A stretch of DNA of 64,000 bases from Paraconexibacter antarcticus (GCF_024220175.1 NZ_CP098502.1:2790001-2854000); one strand, 5' to 3'; shown: positions 1 to 8,587, counted from the stretch's first letter. Notes: a model not told the origin generated them from the letters alone. Made by a program: numbers and translations.

Positions 1-96
1 CAGCGCGTACAGGACGAGGACGAGGGCGATCGCGAGCTGCGCATCCCAGAACGGTTCGATGCGGTGCGGGACGGGGGCGGGCCGGGGCGTGGACAC
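1..96 (-). CDS. Partial membrane protein, N-terminus only
   Basis: The minus strand opens with a GTG at 94-96 and stays open for 32 codons to the window edge. The peptide has a short Pro/Arg-rich head, then 'EPFWDAQLAIALVLVLYAL', which looks like the start of a membrane helix. A TAGTAT box on the minus strand (108-113) lies 11 bases before the start and overlaps the box of the divergent gene at 124. Too little is visible to name a family, but the hydrophobic run and the promoter geometry support a real gene that continues outside the window. Confidence 0.5.
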   Translation of the reverse strand, partial: MSTPRPAPVPHRIEPFWDAQLAIALVLVLYAL

Positions 97-107
97 GGGT
101 GCGCCGG

Positions 108-117
108 ATACTAGGGT
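108..117. promoter_or_regulatory. Overlapping divergent -10 boxes
   Basis: TAGGGT at 112-117 on the plus strand stands 6 bases before the ATG at 124. On the minus strand TAGTAT (108-113) stands 11 bases before the GTG at 96. The two hexamers share two bases, so the divergent promoters should compete for polymerase. The 6-base gap predicts a leaderless mRNA for the gene at 124. Confidence 0.5.
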
Positions 118-123
118 TGGCAC

Positions 124-564
124 ATGTCCGTGAGCACCACCGCCGTCGGCAAGCGCTATCCCCCGACGGTCTACGCGGTCGGCCGCGAGAAGATCCGCGA
201 GTACGCCATGGCGGTGGGGGAGACGAACCCGCTGCACCACGACGTCGAGGCGGCGCGCGCCGCGGGCTACGCGGACCTCGTCGCCCCGCCGATGTTCTGC
301 GTCGTCTACTGCGCCCCGGCGCTCGGCCCGGGGCTCTTCGACCCCGAGGTCGGGATCGACTTCGCGCGGATGGTCCACGGCGGCCAGCAGTTCCGCTGGG
401 GGCCGCTCGTCGTCGCGGGCGACGAGATCACGACCGCGGTGTCGGTGACGTCGATCTCCGAGGACGGCGGCCGCCGGTACTTCGTCTTCGAGTCCGTGTC
501 CACCAACCAGGCCGGCGACACCGTGTGCGTCGGCACCTGGACCAACATCGTGCGAGGCGCCTGA
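124..564 (+). CDS. MaoC-like (R)-hydratase, HadA/HadC-type subunit
   Basis: A 146-residue single hot-dog domain of the MaoC N-terminal (FAS1-like dehydratase) type. It starts near 'YPPTVYAVGREKIREYAMAVGETNPLHHD' (given here in part: the run RYPPTVYAV opens the domain) and contains 'APPMFCVVY' and 'GGQQFRWGPLVVAGDEI', the usual substrate-channel segments. In mycobacteria such subunits pair with a catalytic partner to hydrate or dehydrate 3-hydroxyacyl thioesters, and the catalytic partner is indeed the next gene, one base downstream. The start is fixed by a TAGGGT box 6 bases upstream. This is probably the non-catalytic, substrate-binding half of a fatty acyl dehydratase; the acyl carrier (ACP or CoA) cannot be told from sequence. 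Confidence 0.85.
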   Translation: MSVSTTAVGKRYPPTVYAVGREKIREYAMAVGETNPLHHDVEAARAAGYADLVAPPMFCVVYCAPALGPGLFDPEVGIDFARMVHGGQQFRWGPLVVAGDEITTAVSVTSISEDGGRRYFVFESVSTNQAGDTVCVGTWTNIVRGA

Positions 565-565
565 C

Positions 566-964
566 ATGTCCGAGACCGACTTCACCCCCGGCGCGGCGCT
601 GCCCGAGCTGAAGGTCACGCCCGACCGCTTCCTCACCGTCCGGTACGCGGGCGCGTCCGGCGACTTCAACCCGATCCACATCGACGAGGAGTTCGCCAAG
701 CAGGTCGGGCTGCCGGGCCGGATCCTCCACGGGCTGTGGACGATGGCGCAGGTCGCGCGCGCCCAGACCGAGGCGGCCGGCGGGCCGCACGCGCTGAAGG
801 CGCTCGAGGTGCAGTTCCGCGGGATGGGCGTCCCCGAGGCCGAGGTGACCGTGACGTCGACCGTCCGCGAGGTCTCGGCCGGGATCGCCTCGGTCGACAC
901 CGTCGCGGAGCAGAACGGCGCGGCGATCATCCGCAACGCGACGGCGGAGCTTGCGGTCGGCTGA
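566..964 (+). CDS. MaoC-like (R)-hydratase, HadB-type catalytic subunit
   Basis: A 132-residue hot-dog protein with the hydratase-2 motif: 'GDFNPIHIDEEFAK' places the catalytic Asp and His at about residues 33 and 38, followed by 'GRILHGLWTMA'. It should dehydrate (3R)-hydroxyacyl-ACP or hydrate enoyl-CoA as a heterodimer with the protein encoded just upstream (stop and start are separated by a single base, so translation is probably coupled). The arrangement is that of mycobacterial hadA-hadB, but nothing else nearby belongs to fatty acid synthesis, so the exact pathway is open. Confidence 0.87.
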   Translation: MSETDFTPGAALPELKVTPDRFLTVRYAGASGDFNPIHIDEEFAKQVGLPGRILHGLWTMAQVARAQTEAAGGPHALKALEVQFRGMGVPEAEVTVTSTVREVSAGIASVDTVAEQNGAAIIRNATAELAVG

Positions 965-1025
965 CGGCGGCGGCCGGTCGCCGTCCGGTTCGTGATGCGC
1001 GCGGAACGCCACCCGCGGCCCGGCC

Positions 1026-1031
1026 TAGACT
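1026..1031 (+). promoter_or_regulatory. -10 box for hrcA
   Basis: TAGACT lies 8 bases before the GTG start of hrcA; no ribosome binding site fits between them. No CIRCE inverted repeat, the usual HrcA operator, is visible around it. Confidence 0.5.
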
Positions 1032-1039
1032 GAGGCGCA

Positions 1040-2083
1040 GTGCTGCTCACCCCCCGTCAGGAGCTCATCCTCCGGAAGGTCGTCGAGGCCTACGCGGCGA
1101 CCGGTGCGCCGGTCGGCTCGAAGGCGCTCGCGCTCGACGGGGACCTCGACTGCGGGCCCTCGACGATCCGCAACGAGCTCGCGGTCCTGGAGGACGGGGG
1201 GCTGCTCGCGCATCCGCACACGTCCGCGGGCCGCGTCCCGACCGACGCGGGACATCGGTACCACGTCGACCGCCTGCTCCACGGCCCGGACCGCCTCCCG
1301 GGCCGGGCGGGGGCGGCGCCGAAGATGGACCTGCAGCTCGTCCGCCGCGAGATCGACGAGGCGATGCGGGTGACGACCGAGACGCTCTCGCAGGTGACGA
1401 ACCTCATGGCGATCGTCTCCGCGCCGCCGATCGAGACCGCGACGATCCGCCACGTCGAGGTCCTCGCCCTGCAGCCGCAGGTCCTCATGGTCGTCGTCAT
1501 CACCTCGACCGGTGGCGTGACGAAGCGCGTCTTCACCTTCGACCATCCCGTCGATCCCGGCCTCGTCGCCTGGGCGGGCGACGAGCTGAACGGGCGCCTC
1601 GTCGGCGTCGGCCTCGGTGCCCGCTCCCTGCGCACACGCCTCTCCGACCCGACGCTCGGCACCCGCGAGCGGGCCTTCCTCGACGCGCTCGCCCCGGCGT
1701 TCGTCGACCTCGCCTCGACCGCCGAGGACTCGCTCTACGTCGACGGCGCCGGCCGGCTGCTGGCCGAGCACCGGCTGCAGGACGTCGGCCAGATCGAGGA
1801 GATCATGGCGATGCTCGAGCGGCGCGTCTCGCTCCTCGGGGTCCTCCAGAGCGCGCTCGGGGAGCCGGATGTCCTCGTCCGCATCGGCTCGGAGAACCTC
1901 GAGCACGCCCCGGCGCTGCGCTCGCTCGCGCTCGTGGCGGCGGGCTACGGCCTCCCGGCGCGCAAGCTGGGTACCGTGTCGGTCATCGGGCCGGTCCGGA
2001 TGGACTACGCCGTCGTGATCGGGTCCGTGCGCGAGGCCGCCTTCCAGCTGTCGCGCTTCATCGAAGACATCTACGAGACCTAG
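1040..2083 (+). CDS. hrcA: Heat-inducible transcription repressor HrcA
   Basis: 347 residues, the normal length of HrcA. The N-terminal winged helix carries 'LTPRQELILRKVVEAYAATG' and 'GPSTIRNELAVLEDGGLLAHPHTSAGR', the family signature for DNA recognition, followed by the GAF-like effector domain and the C-terminal 'LGTVSVIGPVRMDY' segment. It represses chaperone genes by binding CIRCE operators and is tuned by GroEL. It is followed 12 bases later by dnaJ, a common actinobacterial pairing. GTG start at 1040 chosen because it begins the conserved wing and follows a TAnnnT box. Confidence 0.96.
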   Translation: MLLTPRQELILRKVVEAYAATGAPVGSKALALDGDLDCGPSTIRNELAVLEDGGLLAHPHTSAGRVPTDAGHRYHVDRLLHGPDRLPGRAGAAPKMDLQLVRREIDEAMRVTTETLSQVTNLMAIVSAPPIETATIRHVEVLALQPQVLMVVVITSTGGVTKRVFTFDHPVDPGLVAWAGDELNGRLVGVGLGARSLRTRLSDPTLGTRERAFLDALAPAFVDLASTAEDSLYVDGAGRLLAEHRLQDVGQIEEIMAMLERRVSLLGVLQSALGEPDVLVRIGSENLEHAPALRSLALVAAGYGLPARKLGTVSVIGPVRMDYAVVIGSVREAAFQLSRFIEDIYET

Positions 2084-2095
2084 ACCGCCGTCCGA

Positions 2096-3223
2096 ATGAG
2101 CTCCACCGTGCCCCGCGACCCGTACGAGGTCCTCGGCGTCGCCCGCGACGCCGACGAGCCGACCATCAAGAAGGCGTTCCGCAAGCTCGCCCGCGAGCTG
2201 CACCCGGACGTGAACTCCCACGACCCGCAGGCCGAGGAGAAGTTCAAGGAGGCCGCCGAGGCCTACGAGATCCTCAACGACGCCGAGCGCCGCGCGATCT
2301 ACGACCGCCACGGCCACGACGGCCTGCGCTCCGGCGGGATGGGCCCGAACTTCGACGGCTTCGGCTCGATCACCGACCTCTTCGACGCCTTCTTCGGCGG
2401 GGGCGGGGGACGCGGCGGCGCGGGCGGTCCGCGCCAGGGCGACGACGTCGGCATCCAGGTCGAGGTGACGCTCAAGCAGGCCGCGCACGGCGCGAAGGTC
2501 CCCGTGAGCTTCGAGGCGGTCGAGAAGTGCGAGACGTGCAACGGGAACGGCGCCGAGCCGGGCACGCCGATCGTCACGTGCGAGCGGTGCGGCGGCGCCG
2601 GGCGCCTGCAGGCCGTCAGCCGCACGCCGTTCGGGCAGGTCGTCCGCACCGTCGCCTGCGACGTCTGCCACGGGGACGGCAAGACCGCCGAGCAGCCGTG
2701 CCACACCTGCGACGGCCGCGGGCGCGAGGTCCGGCGCCGCACGCTCGAGGTCGACGTCCCGGCCGGCATCGCGGACGGTCAGCGCATCCGGCTCTCCGGC
2801 CGCGGTCACGCGGGCGAGGCCGGCGGCCCGTCCGGGGACCTCTACGTCCTCGTGCACGTCGCGGCGGACGAGCGCTTCATCCGCGACGGCGACGACCTCA
2901 TCACCGTGGTCGACGTCGCGGCCCCCGCGGCCGCGCTCGGCGACTGGCGCAAGGTCCCCACGATCGACGGGACGACCCAGGTCGAGATCCCGGCGGGCAC
3001 GCAGCCCGGGGACACCCTCACCGTCAAGGGCCAGGGCATGCCCGGCCTGCGCCGCGCCGGCCGCCCCGGCGACCTGCGCGTCATCGTCAACGTCGTCATC
3101 CCGCGCAAGCTGTCGAAGGACCAGCGCAAGCTCCTCAAGGAGTTCGCGGCGACGATCACGGACGAGAACCTCCGCAGCGACGAGGGCATGGTCTCCAAGC
3201 TCCGCCGGCTGTTCCACTCGTGA
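2096..3223 (+). CDS. dnaJ: Chaperone DnaJ
   Basis: 375 residues with all DnaJ parts in order: a J domain (about residues 9-72) with the HPD tripeptide that stimulates DnaK ATPase, a Gly/Phe-rich linker ('FFGGGGGRGG'), four CxxCxGxG zinc-finger repeats (CETCNGNG, CERCGGAG, CDVCHGDG, CHTCDGRG), and the two C-terminal substrate-binding barrels. It delivers unfolded clients to DnaK. dnaK and grpE are not adjacent, so this is the DnaJ of the hrcA type of locus. It probably shares the hrcA promoter, 12 bases separating the genes; prmA follows after 7 bases. Confidence 0.97.
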   Translation: MSSTVPRDPYEVLGVARDADEPTIKKAFRKLARELHPDVNSHDPQAEEKFKEAAEAYEILNDAERRAIYDRHGHDGLRSGGMGPNFDGFGSITDLFDAFFGGGGGRGGAGGPRQGDDVGIQVEVTLKQAAHGAKVPVSFEAVEKCETCNGNGAEPGTPIVTCERCGGAGRLQAVSRTPFGQVVRTVACDVCHGDGKTAEQPCHTCDGRGREVRRRTLEVDVPAGIADGQRIRLSGRGHAGEAGGPSGDLYVLVHVAADERFIRDGDDLITVVDVAAPAAALGDWRKVPTIDGTTQVEIPAGTQPGDTLTVKGQGMPGLRRAGRPGDLRVIVNVVIPRKLSKDQRKLLKEFAATITDENLRSDEGMVSKLRRLFHS

Positions 3224-3230
3224 GCCGCGC

Positions 3231-4061
3231 GTGATCCGGCTCGCGGTCCGCGTCCGCCGCGAGGACGCCGAGGTCGCGCTCGCGGAGCTGCTCGCGCTCG
3301 CGCCCTCGGGGGTCGAGGAGGTCGACCTCGGTGACCGCGTCGAGTACGCGATCTACGGCGCGCCGGGCGAGCTCCCCGACCTGCCGGACCTCGAGGCGGC
3401 GGCCGGCGATGCGCTCGTCGAGGTCCGCACGACCGAGGTCGCCGACGACTGGGCCGAGCGCTGGAAGGACTTCCACCAGCCGATCGAGGTCGCGGGCCGG
3501 CTGCGCGTGCGGGCGCCGTGGCACCCGGCGCCCGACCCGTCCGCGGGCGGCGTCCTCGACCTCGTCATCGATCCGGGCCAGGCGTTCGGCACCGGCGCGC
3601 ACCACACGACGCGGCTGTGCCTCGAGCTGCTGCTCGAGGTCGACGCCGATCCGGCGCGCCCCGTGATGGACGTCGGCTGCGGTTCGGGGGTCCTCGCGAT
3701 CGCCGCGGCGCAGCTCGGCTTCGGGCCCGTCGCCGGCGTCGACCACGAGCGCGAGTCGGTCGCCGCGACGATCGCGAACGCCGCCGTCAACGGCGTCACC
3801 GTCGCCGCGTCTCGTCACGACCTCGTGCACGACGGGCCCGTCCCGGGTGCGCCGGTCGTCCTCGCGAACCTCCTGCGGCCGCTGCTCCTGCGCGTCGCCG
3901 CCGACGGCTTCACCGGCCCGCAGCCGGACGTCCTCATCGCGTCGGGGCTGCTCGCGCACGAGGCGGACGAGGTCGCCGCCGCGTTCGCCGCGTCGCTCGG
4001 GCTCCGCGAGGCCGCGCGCCGGCACGGCGGCGAGTGGGCCGCGCTGCTGCTCGTCCGCTGA
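3231..4061 (+). CDS. prmA: Ribosomal protein L11 methyltransferase
   Basis: 276 residues. The N-terminal L11-recognition domain precedes a class I SAM-binding fold with 'DPGQAFGTGAHHTTRLCLELL' in part (AFGTGAHHTT is the diagnostic motif) and 'VMDVGCGSGVLAIAAAQLG', the SAM loop. It trimethylates ribosomal protein L11. It starts at a GTG 7 bases after the dnaJ stop and closes the hrcA-dnaJ-prmA operon, an order seen in many bacteria. Confidence 0.94.
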   Translation: MIRLAVRVRREDAEVALAELLALAPSGVEEVDLGDRVEYAIYGAPGELPDLPDLEAAAGDALVEVRTTEVADDWAERWKDFHQPIEVAGRLRVRAPWHPAPDPSAGGVLDLVIDPGQAFGTGAHHTTRLCLELLLEVDADPARPVMDVGCGSGVLAIAAAQLGFGPVAGVDHERESVAATIANAAVNGVTVAASRHDLVHDGPVPGAPVVLANLLRPLLLRVAADGFTGPQPDVLIASGLLAHEADEVAAAFAASLGLREAARRHGGEWAALLLVR

Positions 4062-4077
4062 GACGCGGCGCGCGCCG

Positions 4078-4103
4078 TCAAGGTCGCGCGCGGGCGTGCC
4101 GAT
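4078..4103 (+). promoter_or_regulatory. Sigma-28 (FliA/SigD)-like promoter
   Basis: TCAAGGT begins at 4078 and GCCGAT lies at 4098-4103, with 16 bases between TCAA and GCCGAT. The flagellar sigma factor consensus is TAAA, about 15 bases, GCCGATAA. A near copy with a 15-base gap stands before the GGDEF-EAL gene at 14782. The ATG of the downstream gene is at 4112, so the leader would be very short. Confidence 0.55.
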
Positions 4104-4111
4104 GGTCGGGC

Positions 4112-6916
4112 ATGGAGCAGTCCGTGGCGCTCGGCGCCCCTGCCGCGGAACAGGAGCAGTTGCTGCTCGCCGTCGCCGCCGGCGGGTTCCTCGTCGCGGC
4201 CGGGGACGGCGTCGTCCGCGAGTGCGGACCGGCCCTCGCCGAGCGCGTCGGGGTGGCCGCGGCGGCGGCCGTCGGACGCCCGCTCGCGGAGCTCCTGCAC
4301 GCTGCCGAGCCCGGCCGCGGGGTCGCGGACCTCGACGCCGCCGTCCGCGCGGCCCTCGCCGGGCCCGAGCGCGACGTAGCGATCTCGGCCGCGGGGGGAT
4401 TCGCGGTCCGCGTCATCCCCGTCCCGCTGACCCTCGGCTGGGAGGTCACCGCCCTGCTCGGCGAGCTCGGCGTCCGCGACCCGGGCGCGTGGACCGTCCC
4501 GGCGCTGCGCACGCAGCACGGCCCGGCGCTCGACGCGATCTTCGTGCCCGCCGGGACCGCGCCCGACGTCCGGCTGGCCGGGATCCTCGTCGTCGAGCGC
4601 CACGGCGCCGGCGACCCGCTCGACCGCGCCGAGGTCGCCGAGCGCCGGGCCCGGCGGGCCGTCGCCGAGCTCGACGCCGAGGCGGGGAGCGCCGACGCCG
4701 CCCGCGCCGCCACGCCGACGGCCGACGCGCTCACCGAGCTCCTCGAGCAGGCCCGCGAGCTGCGGCGCCGCCTGGACGCCGCGGACGAGGCCCGCCACGA
4801 GGCGACGCTCGCGCGGGACGCCGCGATCCACGAGCGCAACGAGCTGCTCATCGAGCGCAACGAGCTGCTCATCGAGCGCAACGAGCTCATCGTCGAGCGG
4901 GATGCGCTCGAGGCCGACCGGGAGGCGCTGCGAGCCCGGCCCGCGGACTCCGGCCCGAGCGAGGCGGACTCCACGGCGGCCGTGGCCGCGGCGCAGGCGC
5001 AGGCGCAGGCGGCCGAGGCGATCGCGGCACGGGACGCCGCGCTCGCCGAGGTCGACCGCGCGCTCGCCGCGCGGGCGGAGGCGATCGCGGCGCGGGACGA
5101 GGCCGACCGCGAGCACGCGGCGACCGCGGCCGCGCTCGAGCGTGCGCTCCGCGCGACTGCGGAGGCCCTCACCGCCCGCGAGGAGGCGGACGGCCACGCA
5201 CAGGACCTCGCCGCCGGGCACGCCGCGACCGCGCGGGAGCTCACGCGGGCCGAGGAGGCCCTCGCCGCGGCGCGAAGCCACGGGGAGGACCTGGAGGCCC
5301 GGCTGCAGGCCGCGGCCGCCGAACACGAGGCGCTACGCGCCGCGGTGGCCGAGGCCGACCACCGCCGGGCCGCGCTCGAGGCCGGCGGCAGCGCCGCGGC
5401 CGACGCGTACGCGACGCTCCAGGCCGAGCACGCCGGCCGTCTCGCCGCGCTCGAGGCCGAGCGCGCCGGCCGCGCGGACGCCGAGGCGGCGCTCGCGCGG
5501 GCCGAGGCCGCGCACGGCGACGAGACGGCCGCGCGCGTCGCCGCCGAGACGGCCCGCACCCGGCTGGACACCGCGCTCGCCGCAGCCACGGCCCAGCTCG
5601 AGGCGGCGCGCTCCGGCTCGGGAGAGGCGGAGCGGCTGACGGAGGAGCTCGAGCGCCTCCACGGCCTCCTGGCCGCGACGCAGGCCGAGCTCGCCGCGGC
5701 CCGGGCCGACCGCGAGGCGGCCGCGACCGCCCTCACCCACGCCGAGACCGCCGCCGCACAGGCCGCCGCCGACCGCGACGCCGCGCGCGCCGACCGCGAC
5801 GCCGCGCGCGCCGACGCCGACGCATCGCGGTCCGCGGCGGACGCCGCCGTCGCCGCGACCGAGGCCGCCCGCGCGGAGGGCCAGCTCGCGCACACCGCGG
5901 CCGCCGAGGCCCGGGCGGCGCTGGACGCGATGACCGCGGCGCGCGACGCCGCGCGCCGGGAGGCCGCCGAGGCGATCGCCGCCCTCGCCGCCGCCCAGGA
6001 CGGGGCGGGGGAGACCGCGCGTGCGCTCACCGAGCTCGACGCCGACCGCACGGCGCTCGCCGCGGAGTGCGACCAGGCGCTCGCCGCGCTGCGCGACGCG
6101 CGCGCGGAGCTCGCGGCGGCCACGTCGGCCCGGGACGACCTCGCCGTCCGGCACGACGACGCCGTCGACGAGCTGCGGGCGGTGACCACCGAGCGGGACA
6201 CCGCCGTCCGGCGGGCCCGCGAGCTCGCCGCGGACATGGATCGCGTGCGCGCGGCCGGCTCCTCGATGCGCACGGAGCTCGGCCTCGACCTCCCGGGGGC
6301 GCCGCCCGCCGACGCGACCGCCCCGGGGACGCCCGCCGCCCCGGCGGCACCCGCCGCCGCACCGGCCGGCCACGGCCCGCTGCGCCGGTCCGGCACCCCG
6401 CCGCCCGCGCCCGCGCCCTCGCTCGTCCCGCCATCGGTCCCGCCGCTGCGGCTCGTCCCGGCGGCCCGGACCCCCGTCGTCCCGGCGGCCGCGGCGGCCG
6501 GGCCGGCCGGCGGCGACGCGGACGGCCACGCCTACGCGCCGAGCGGCATGCGTCCGGCCCTGCCCTCGGTCCCCGGGCGGGCGTTCGCCGTCGTCGGCCC
6601 GACCGGCTGCTTCCAGCGCCTCGACGACACCTTCTGCTCGCTCCTCGGCTACCGGGAGTCCGACCTCCTCCAGGCCGGCTGGCCGTCGATCATCGACAGC
6701 GACAACATGCGGGAGCACCGCGAGCTCGCCCGGGCGATCCGGGCCGGGGAGGTCGCCGAGGCGGACGTGCAGACGTTCTACATGCACGCCTGCGGCCTGC
6801 TCGTCGGCGTCACGGCGCACGTCACGCGCTCGGCGCTGCCCGGGCTCGACACCGACCACCTGCTGCTCGAGGTCGAGGTCGGCGAGGCGCTGCCCGCGCC
6901 GACCAGCCACGCCTGA
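4112..6916 (+). CDS. PAS-domain protein with a very long coiled coil
   Basis: 934 residues from the ATG at 4112; upstream extension of the frame runs through prmA and is not real. An N-terminal globular part (about 1-170) has PAS-like features, residues 200-730 are a continuous Ala/Arg/Glu coiled coil that includes three tandem ERNELLI-type heptads encoded by 21-base repeats (4832-4894), then a Pro/Ala linker and a C-terminal PAS domain ('GRAFAVVGPTGCFQRLDDTF' start, 'LLGYRESDLL'). No kinase, HAMP, methyl-accepting or GGDEF module is present. The sigma-28-like promoter suggests a motility or chemotaxis role; this is inference. No transmembrane segment is visible, so it should be cytoplasmic, perhaps a polar scaffold. 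Confidence 0.75.
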   Translation: MEQSVALGAPAAEQEQLLLAVAAGGFLVAAGDGVVRECGPALAERVGVAAAAAVGRPLAELLHAAEPGRGVADLDAAVRAALAGPERDVAISAAGGFAVRVIPVPLTLGWEVTALLGELGVRDPGAWTVPALRTQHGPALDAIFVPAGTAPDVRLAGILVVERHGAGDPLDRAEVAERRARRAVAELDAEAGSADAARAATPTADALTELLEQARELRRRLDAADEARHEATLARDAAIHERNELLIERNELLIERNELIVERDALEADREALRARPADSGPSEADSTAAVAAAQAQAQAAEAIAARDAALAEVDRALAARAEAIAARDEADREHAATAAALERALRATAEALTAREEADGHAQDLAAGHAATARELTRAEEALAAARSHGEDLEARLQAAAAEHEALRAAVAEADHRRAALEAGGSAAADAYATLQAEHAGRLAALEAERAGRADAEAALARAEAAHGDETAARVAAETARTRLDTALAAATAQLEAARSGSGEAERLTEELERLHGLLAATQAELAAARADREAAATALTHAETAAAQAAADRDAARADRDAARADADASRSAADAAVAATEAARAEGQLAHTAAAEARAALDAMTAARDAARREAAEAIAALAAAQDGAGETARALTELDADRTALAAECDQALAALRDARAELAAATSARDDLAVRHDDAVDELRAVTTERDTAVRRARELAADMDRVRAAGSSMRTELGLDLPGAPPADATAPGTPAAPAAPAAAPAGHGPLRRSGTPPPAPAPSLVPPSVPPLRLVPAARTPVVPAAAAAGPAGGDADGHAYAPSGMRPALPSVPGRAFAVVGPTGCFQRLDDTFCSLLGYRESDLLQAGWPSIIDSDNMREHRELARAIRAGEVAEADVQTFYMHACGLLVGVTAHVTRSALPGLDTDHLLLEVEVGEALPAPTSHA
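4832..4894 (+). repeat. Three tandem 21-base coiled-coil repeats
   Basis: Starting at 4832, a 21-base unit encoding Glu-Arg-Asn-Glu-Leu-Leu-Ile is repeated twice identically and a third time with changes at its end (Leu-Ile-Val). Each unit is one heptad of the coiled coil, so gain or loss of a unit keeps frame and phase. Confidence 0.8.
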
Positions 6917-6925
6917 GCCGGCGCG

Positions 6926-7531
6926 CTACGTCAGCGGCTCGCGGGCGCTGCGCGGCGCCTCCGCGATCCGGGCGACGAGCGCGGCGGCCGCCTCCTCCGG
7001 CGCGCGCGTCCCGTCCGGGGCGAGGTCGGTGCGCACCCAGCCCGGGTCGAAGCCGAAGACGCTGACGCCCTTCCCGCCCACCTCCTGGCGCAGCGTCTGC
7101 GTGAACGACCAGAGCGCGGCCTTGGAGGCCGCGTACGGCGCCATCCCCCGACGGCCGCCGCTCACCGCGGGCGCCACGAGGTTCGCGACGACGCCCGCGC
7201 CGCGCTCGGCCATCCCGGGGGTCAGCGCGCCGGCGAGCACGATCGGCGAGAGGCAGTTGACCTGGAAGGAGGCGTCGAGCGCCTCGAGCGTCACGGCCGC
7301 GACGGGCGCGTCGAGGCGGACGGCGGCGTTGTTCACGAGGACGTCGACCCGCCCGTGCTCGGCCAGCACGCGCTCCGCCAGCCCGGCCGCCTCTCCGGGG
7401 TCGCTCAGGTCGGCATCGGCCCGTCCGACCGCGACGACGGTCGCGCCCGCCGCCCGCAGCCCCTCGGCCGTCGCCCGCCCGATGCCCCGGGTCCCGCCCG
7501 TGACGAGGCACACCGCTCCATGAAGGTCCAT
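6926..7531 (-). CDS. Short-chain dehydrogenase/reductase
   Basis: 201 residues from the ATG at 7529-7531, which places 'GAVCLVTGGTRGIGRATAEG' right after the start; a longer frame to 7633 would overlap the divergent gene at 7600 and adds unconserved sequence. The Rossmann motif TGGTRGIG, NNAA, and the catalytic YAASK (Tyr-x-x-x-Lys) are present, so it is a classical NAD(P)-dependent SDR acting on an unknown alcohol or carbonyl. At 201 residues it is shorter than the usual 250, lacking part of the C-terminal substrate lid. Divergent from the hydrolase at 7600. Confidence 0.85.
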   Translation of the reverse strand: MDLHGAVCLVTGGTRGIGRATAEGLRAAGATVVAVGRADADLSDPGEAAGLAERVLAEHGRVDVLVNNAAVRLDAPVAAVTLEALDASFQVNCLSPIVLAGALTPGMAERGAGVVANLVAPAVSGGRRGMAPYAASKAALWSFTQTLRQEVGGKGVSVFGFDPGWVRTDLAPDGTRAPEEAAAALVARIAEAPRSAREPLT

Positions 7532-7587
7532 GCGCCGGGTACGGGCGGCACGCGCACAACGCCCACCCCGGCGCTGGCCATTGGGGT

Positions 7588-7593
7588 TAGGCT
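7588..7593 (+). promoter_or_regulatory. -10 box, leaderless geometry
   Basis: TAGGCT ends 6 bases before the ATG at 7600, with no ribosome binding site. Confidence 0.5.
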
Positions 7594-7599
7594 CGGACG

Positions 7600-8538
7600 A
7601 TGTCCGCTCGCACCGACGTGACGATCCCCTCACACGGCGAGACGCTCGCCGCCTGGCTCTACCGCCCCGAGGGTGCTGAGAGCCCGGTCCCGTGCGTCGT
7701 CATGGCCCACGGCTTCAGCGCCACCCGCGAGGAGGGGCTCGCGCCGTACGCCGAGGCCTTCCAGGCGGCCGGGCTCGCCGCGCTCGTCTTCGACTACCGC
7801 CATTTCGGCGACTCGACCGGCGAGCCGCGCCAGCTCCTGGACATCGGCAAGCAGCGCGCCGACTACCGCGCCGCCATCGGGTACGCCCGGGCGCTCGACG
7901 GCATCGACCCGCAGCGGATCGTCCTGTGGGGCTCGTCGTTCTCCGGCGGCCACGTCATGGCGCTGGCCCAGGAGGACCCGGCCATCGCCGCGGTCATCGC
8001 GCAGGCCCCGTTCACCGACGGCCTCTCGATCATCAAGGTCGCCCCGAAGGCCAACCTCCTGCGCTCGACCGCGGACGCGATCCGCGACCAGGCCGGGGCG
8101 CTCCTCGGCCGGCCGCCGGTCCTGCTCGACGCCGTCGGCGCCCCCGGGTCCTACGCGGTGATGACCGCGCCCGAGGCCGAGCCGGGCTTCCGCGGCATCG
8201 TCTCCCCGACGTCGAAGTGGCGCAACGAGGTGGCCGCGCGGGTCATGCTCCGGATCGGGACCGAGAACCCGGCGGGGGGCGTCGGCAAGCTCCAGATGCC
8301 GCTGCTCGTCTGCGCGTGCGACCACGACGAGACGACCCCGCCGGCCGCCGCGATCAAGGCCGCCGAGCGCGCCCCGCGCGGTGAGCTCAAGCGCTACCCG
8401 CTCGGCCACTTCGGGATCTACACGAGCCTCGAGGCCCGGGCCGACCAGGTCGAGTTCCTCACCCGGCACGTGCTCGGCGGCGGGGTCCGGACGGCGGCGG
8501 AGAAGCTCGCGGGGGAGCCGGCGGGGCAGACCTTGTAA
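7600..8538 (+). CDS. Alpha/beta hydrolase
   Basis: 312 residues of the dienelactone-hydrolase/S9-like type: 'PCVVMAHGFSATREEG' gives the oxyanion HG motif, 'VFDYRHFGDSTG' the conserved strand-loop, and 'WGSSFSGGH' the nucleophile elbow with Ser115. The acid (in 'CACDHDETTPP') and His ('YPLGHFGIY') complete the triad. It should hydrolyse an ester or related bond; the substrate is unknown. It is followed at 49 bases by the NADH dehydrogenase gene, which has its own strong ribosome binding site. Confidence 0.88.
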   Translation: MSARTDVTIPSHGETLAAWLYRPEGAESPVPCVVMAHGFSATREEGLAPYAEAFQAAGLAALVFDYRHFGDSTGEPRQLLDIGKQRADYRAAIGYARALDGIDPQRIVLWGSSFSGGHVMALAQEDPAIAAVIAQAPFTDGLSIIKVAPKANLLRSTADAIRDQAGALLGRPPVLLDAVGAPGSYAVMTAPEAEPGFRGIVSPTSKWRNEVAARVMLRIGTENPAGGVGKLQMPLLVCACDHDETTPPAAAIKAAERAPRGELKRYPLGHFGIYTSLEARADQVEFLTRHVLGGGVRTAAEKLAGEPAGQTL

Positions 8539-8555
8539 CACGCTTGTGCGGTTGG

Positions 8556-8576
8556 CCTCTTCGCGCCGGAAAGAGG
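8556..8576 (+). promoter_or_regulatory. Hairpin over the ndh ribosome binding site
   Basis: CCTCTT (8556-8561) can pair with AAGAGG (8571-8576) across a 9-base loop. The 3' arm is the ribosome binding site AAGAGGAG of the gene at 8588, so folding would hide it. Confidence 0.4.
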
Positions 8577-8587
8577 AGACTGACCAC

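Noticed and set aside
124..964. Mycolic-acid type HadAB dehydratase
   Set aside because: The two subunits look alike in layout, but no other elongation or mycolate gene is present, so only a general hydratase role is supported.
966..1039. Search for a CIRCE operator before hrcA-dnaJ
   Set aside because: No GAGTGCTAA-type inverted repeat is present; the gap holds only a -10-like box.
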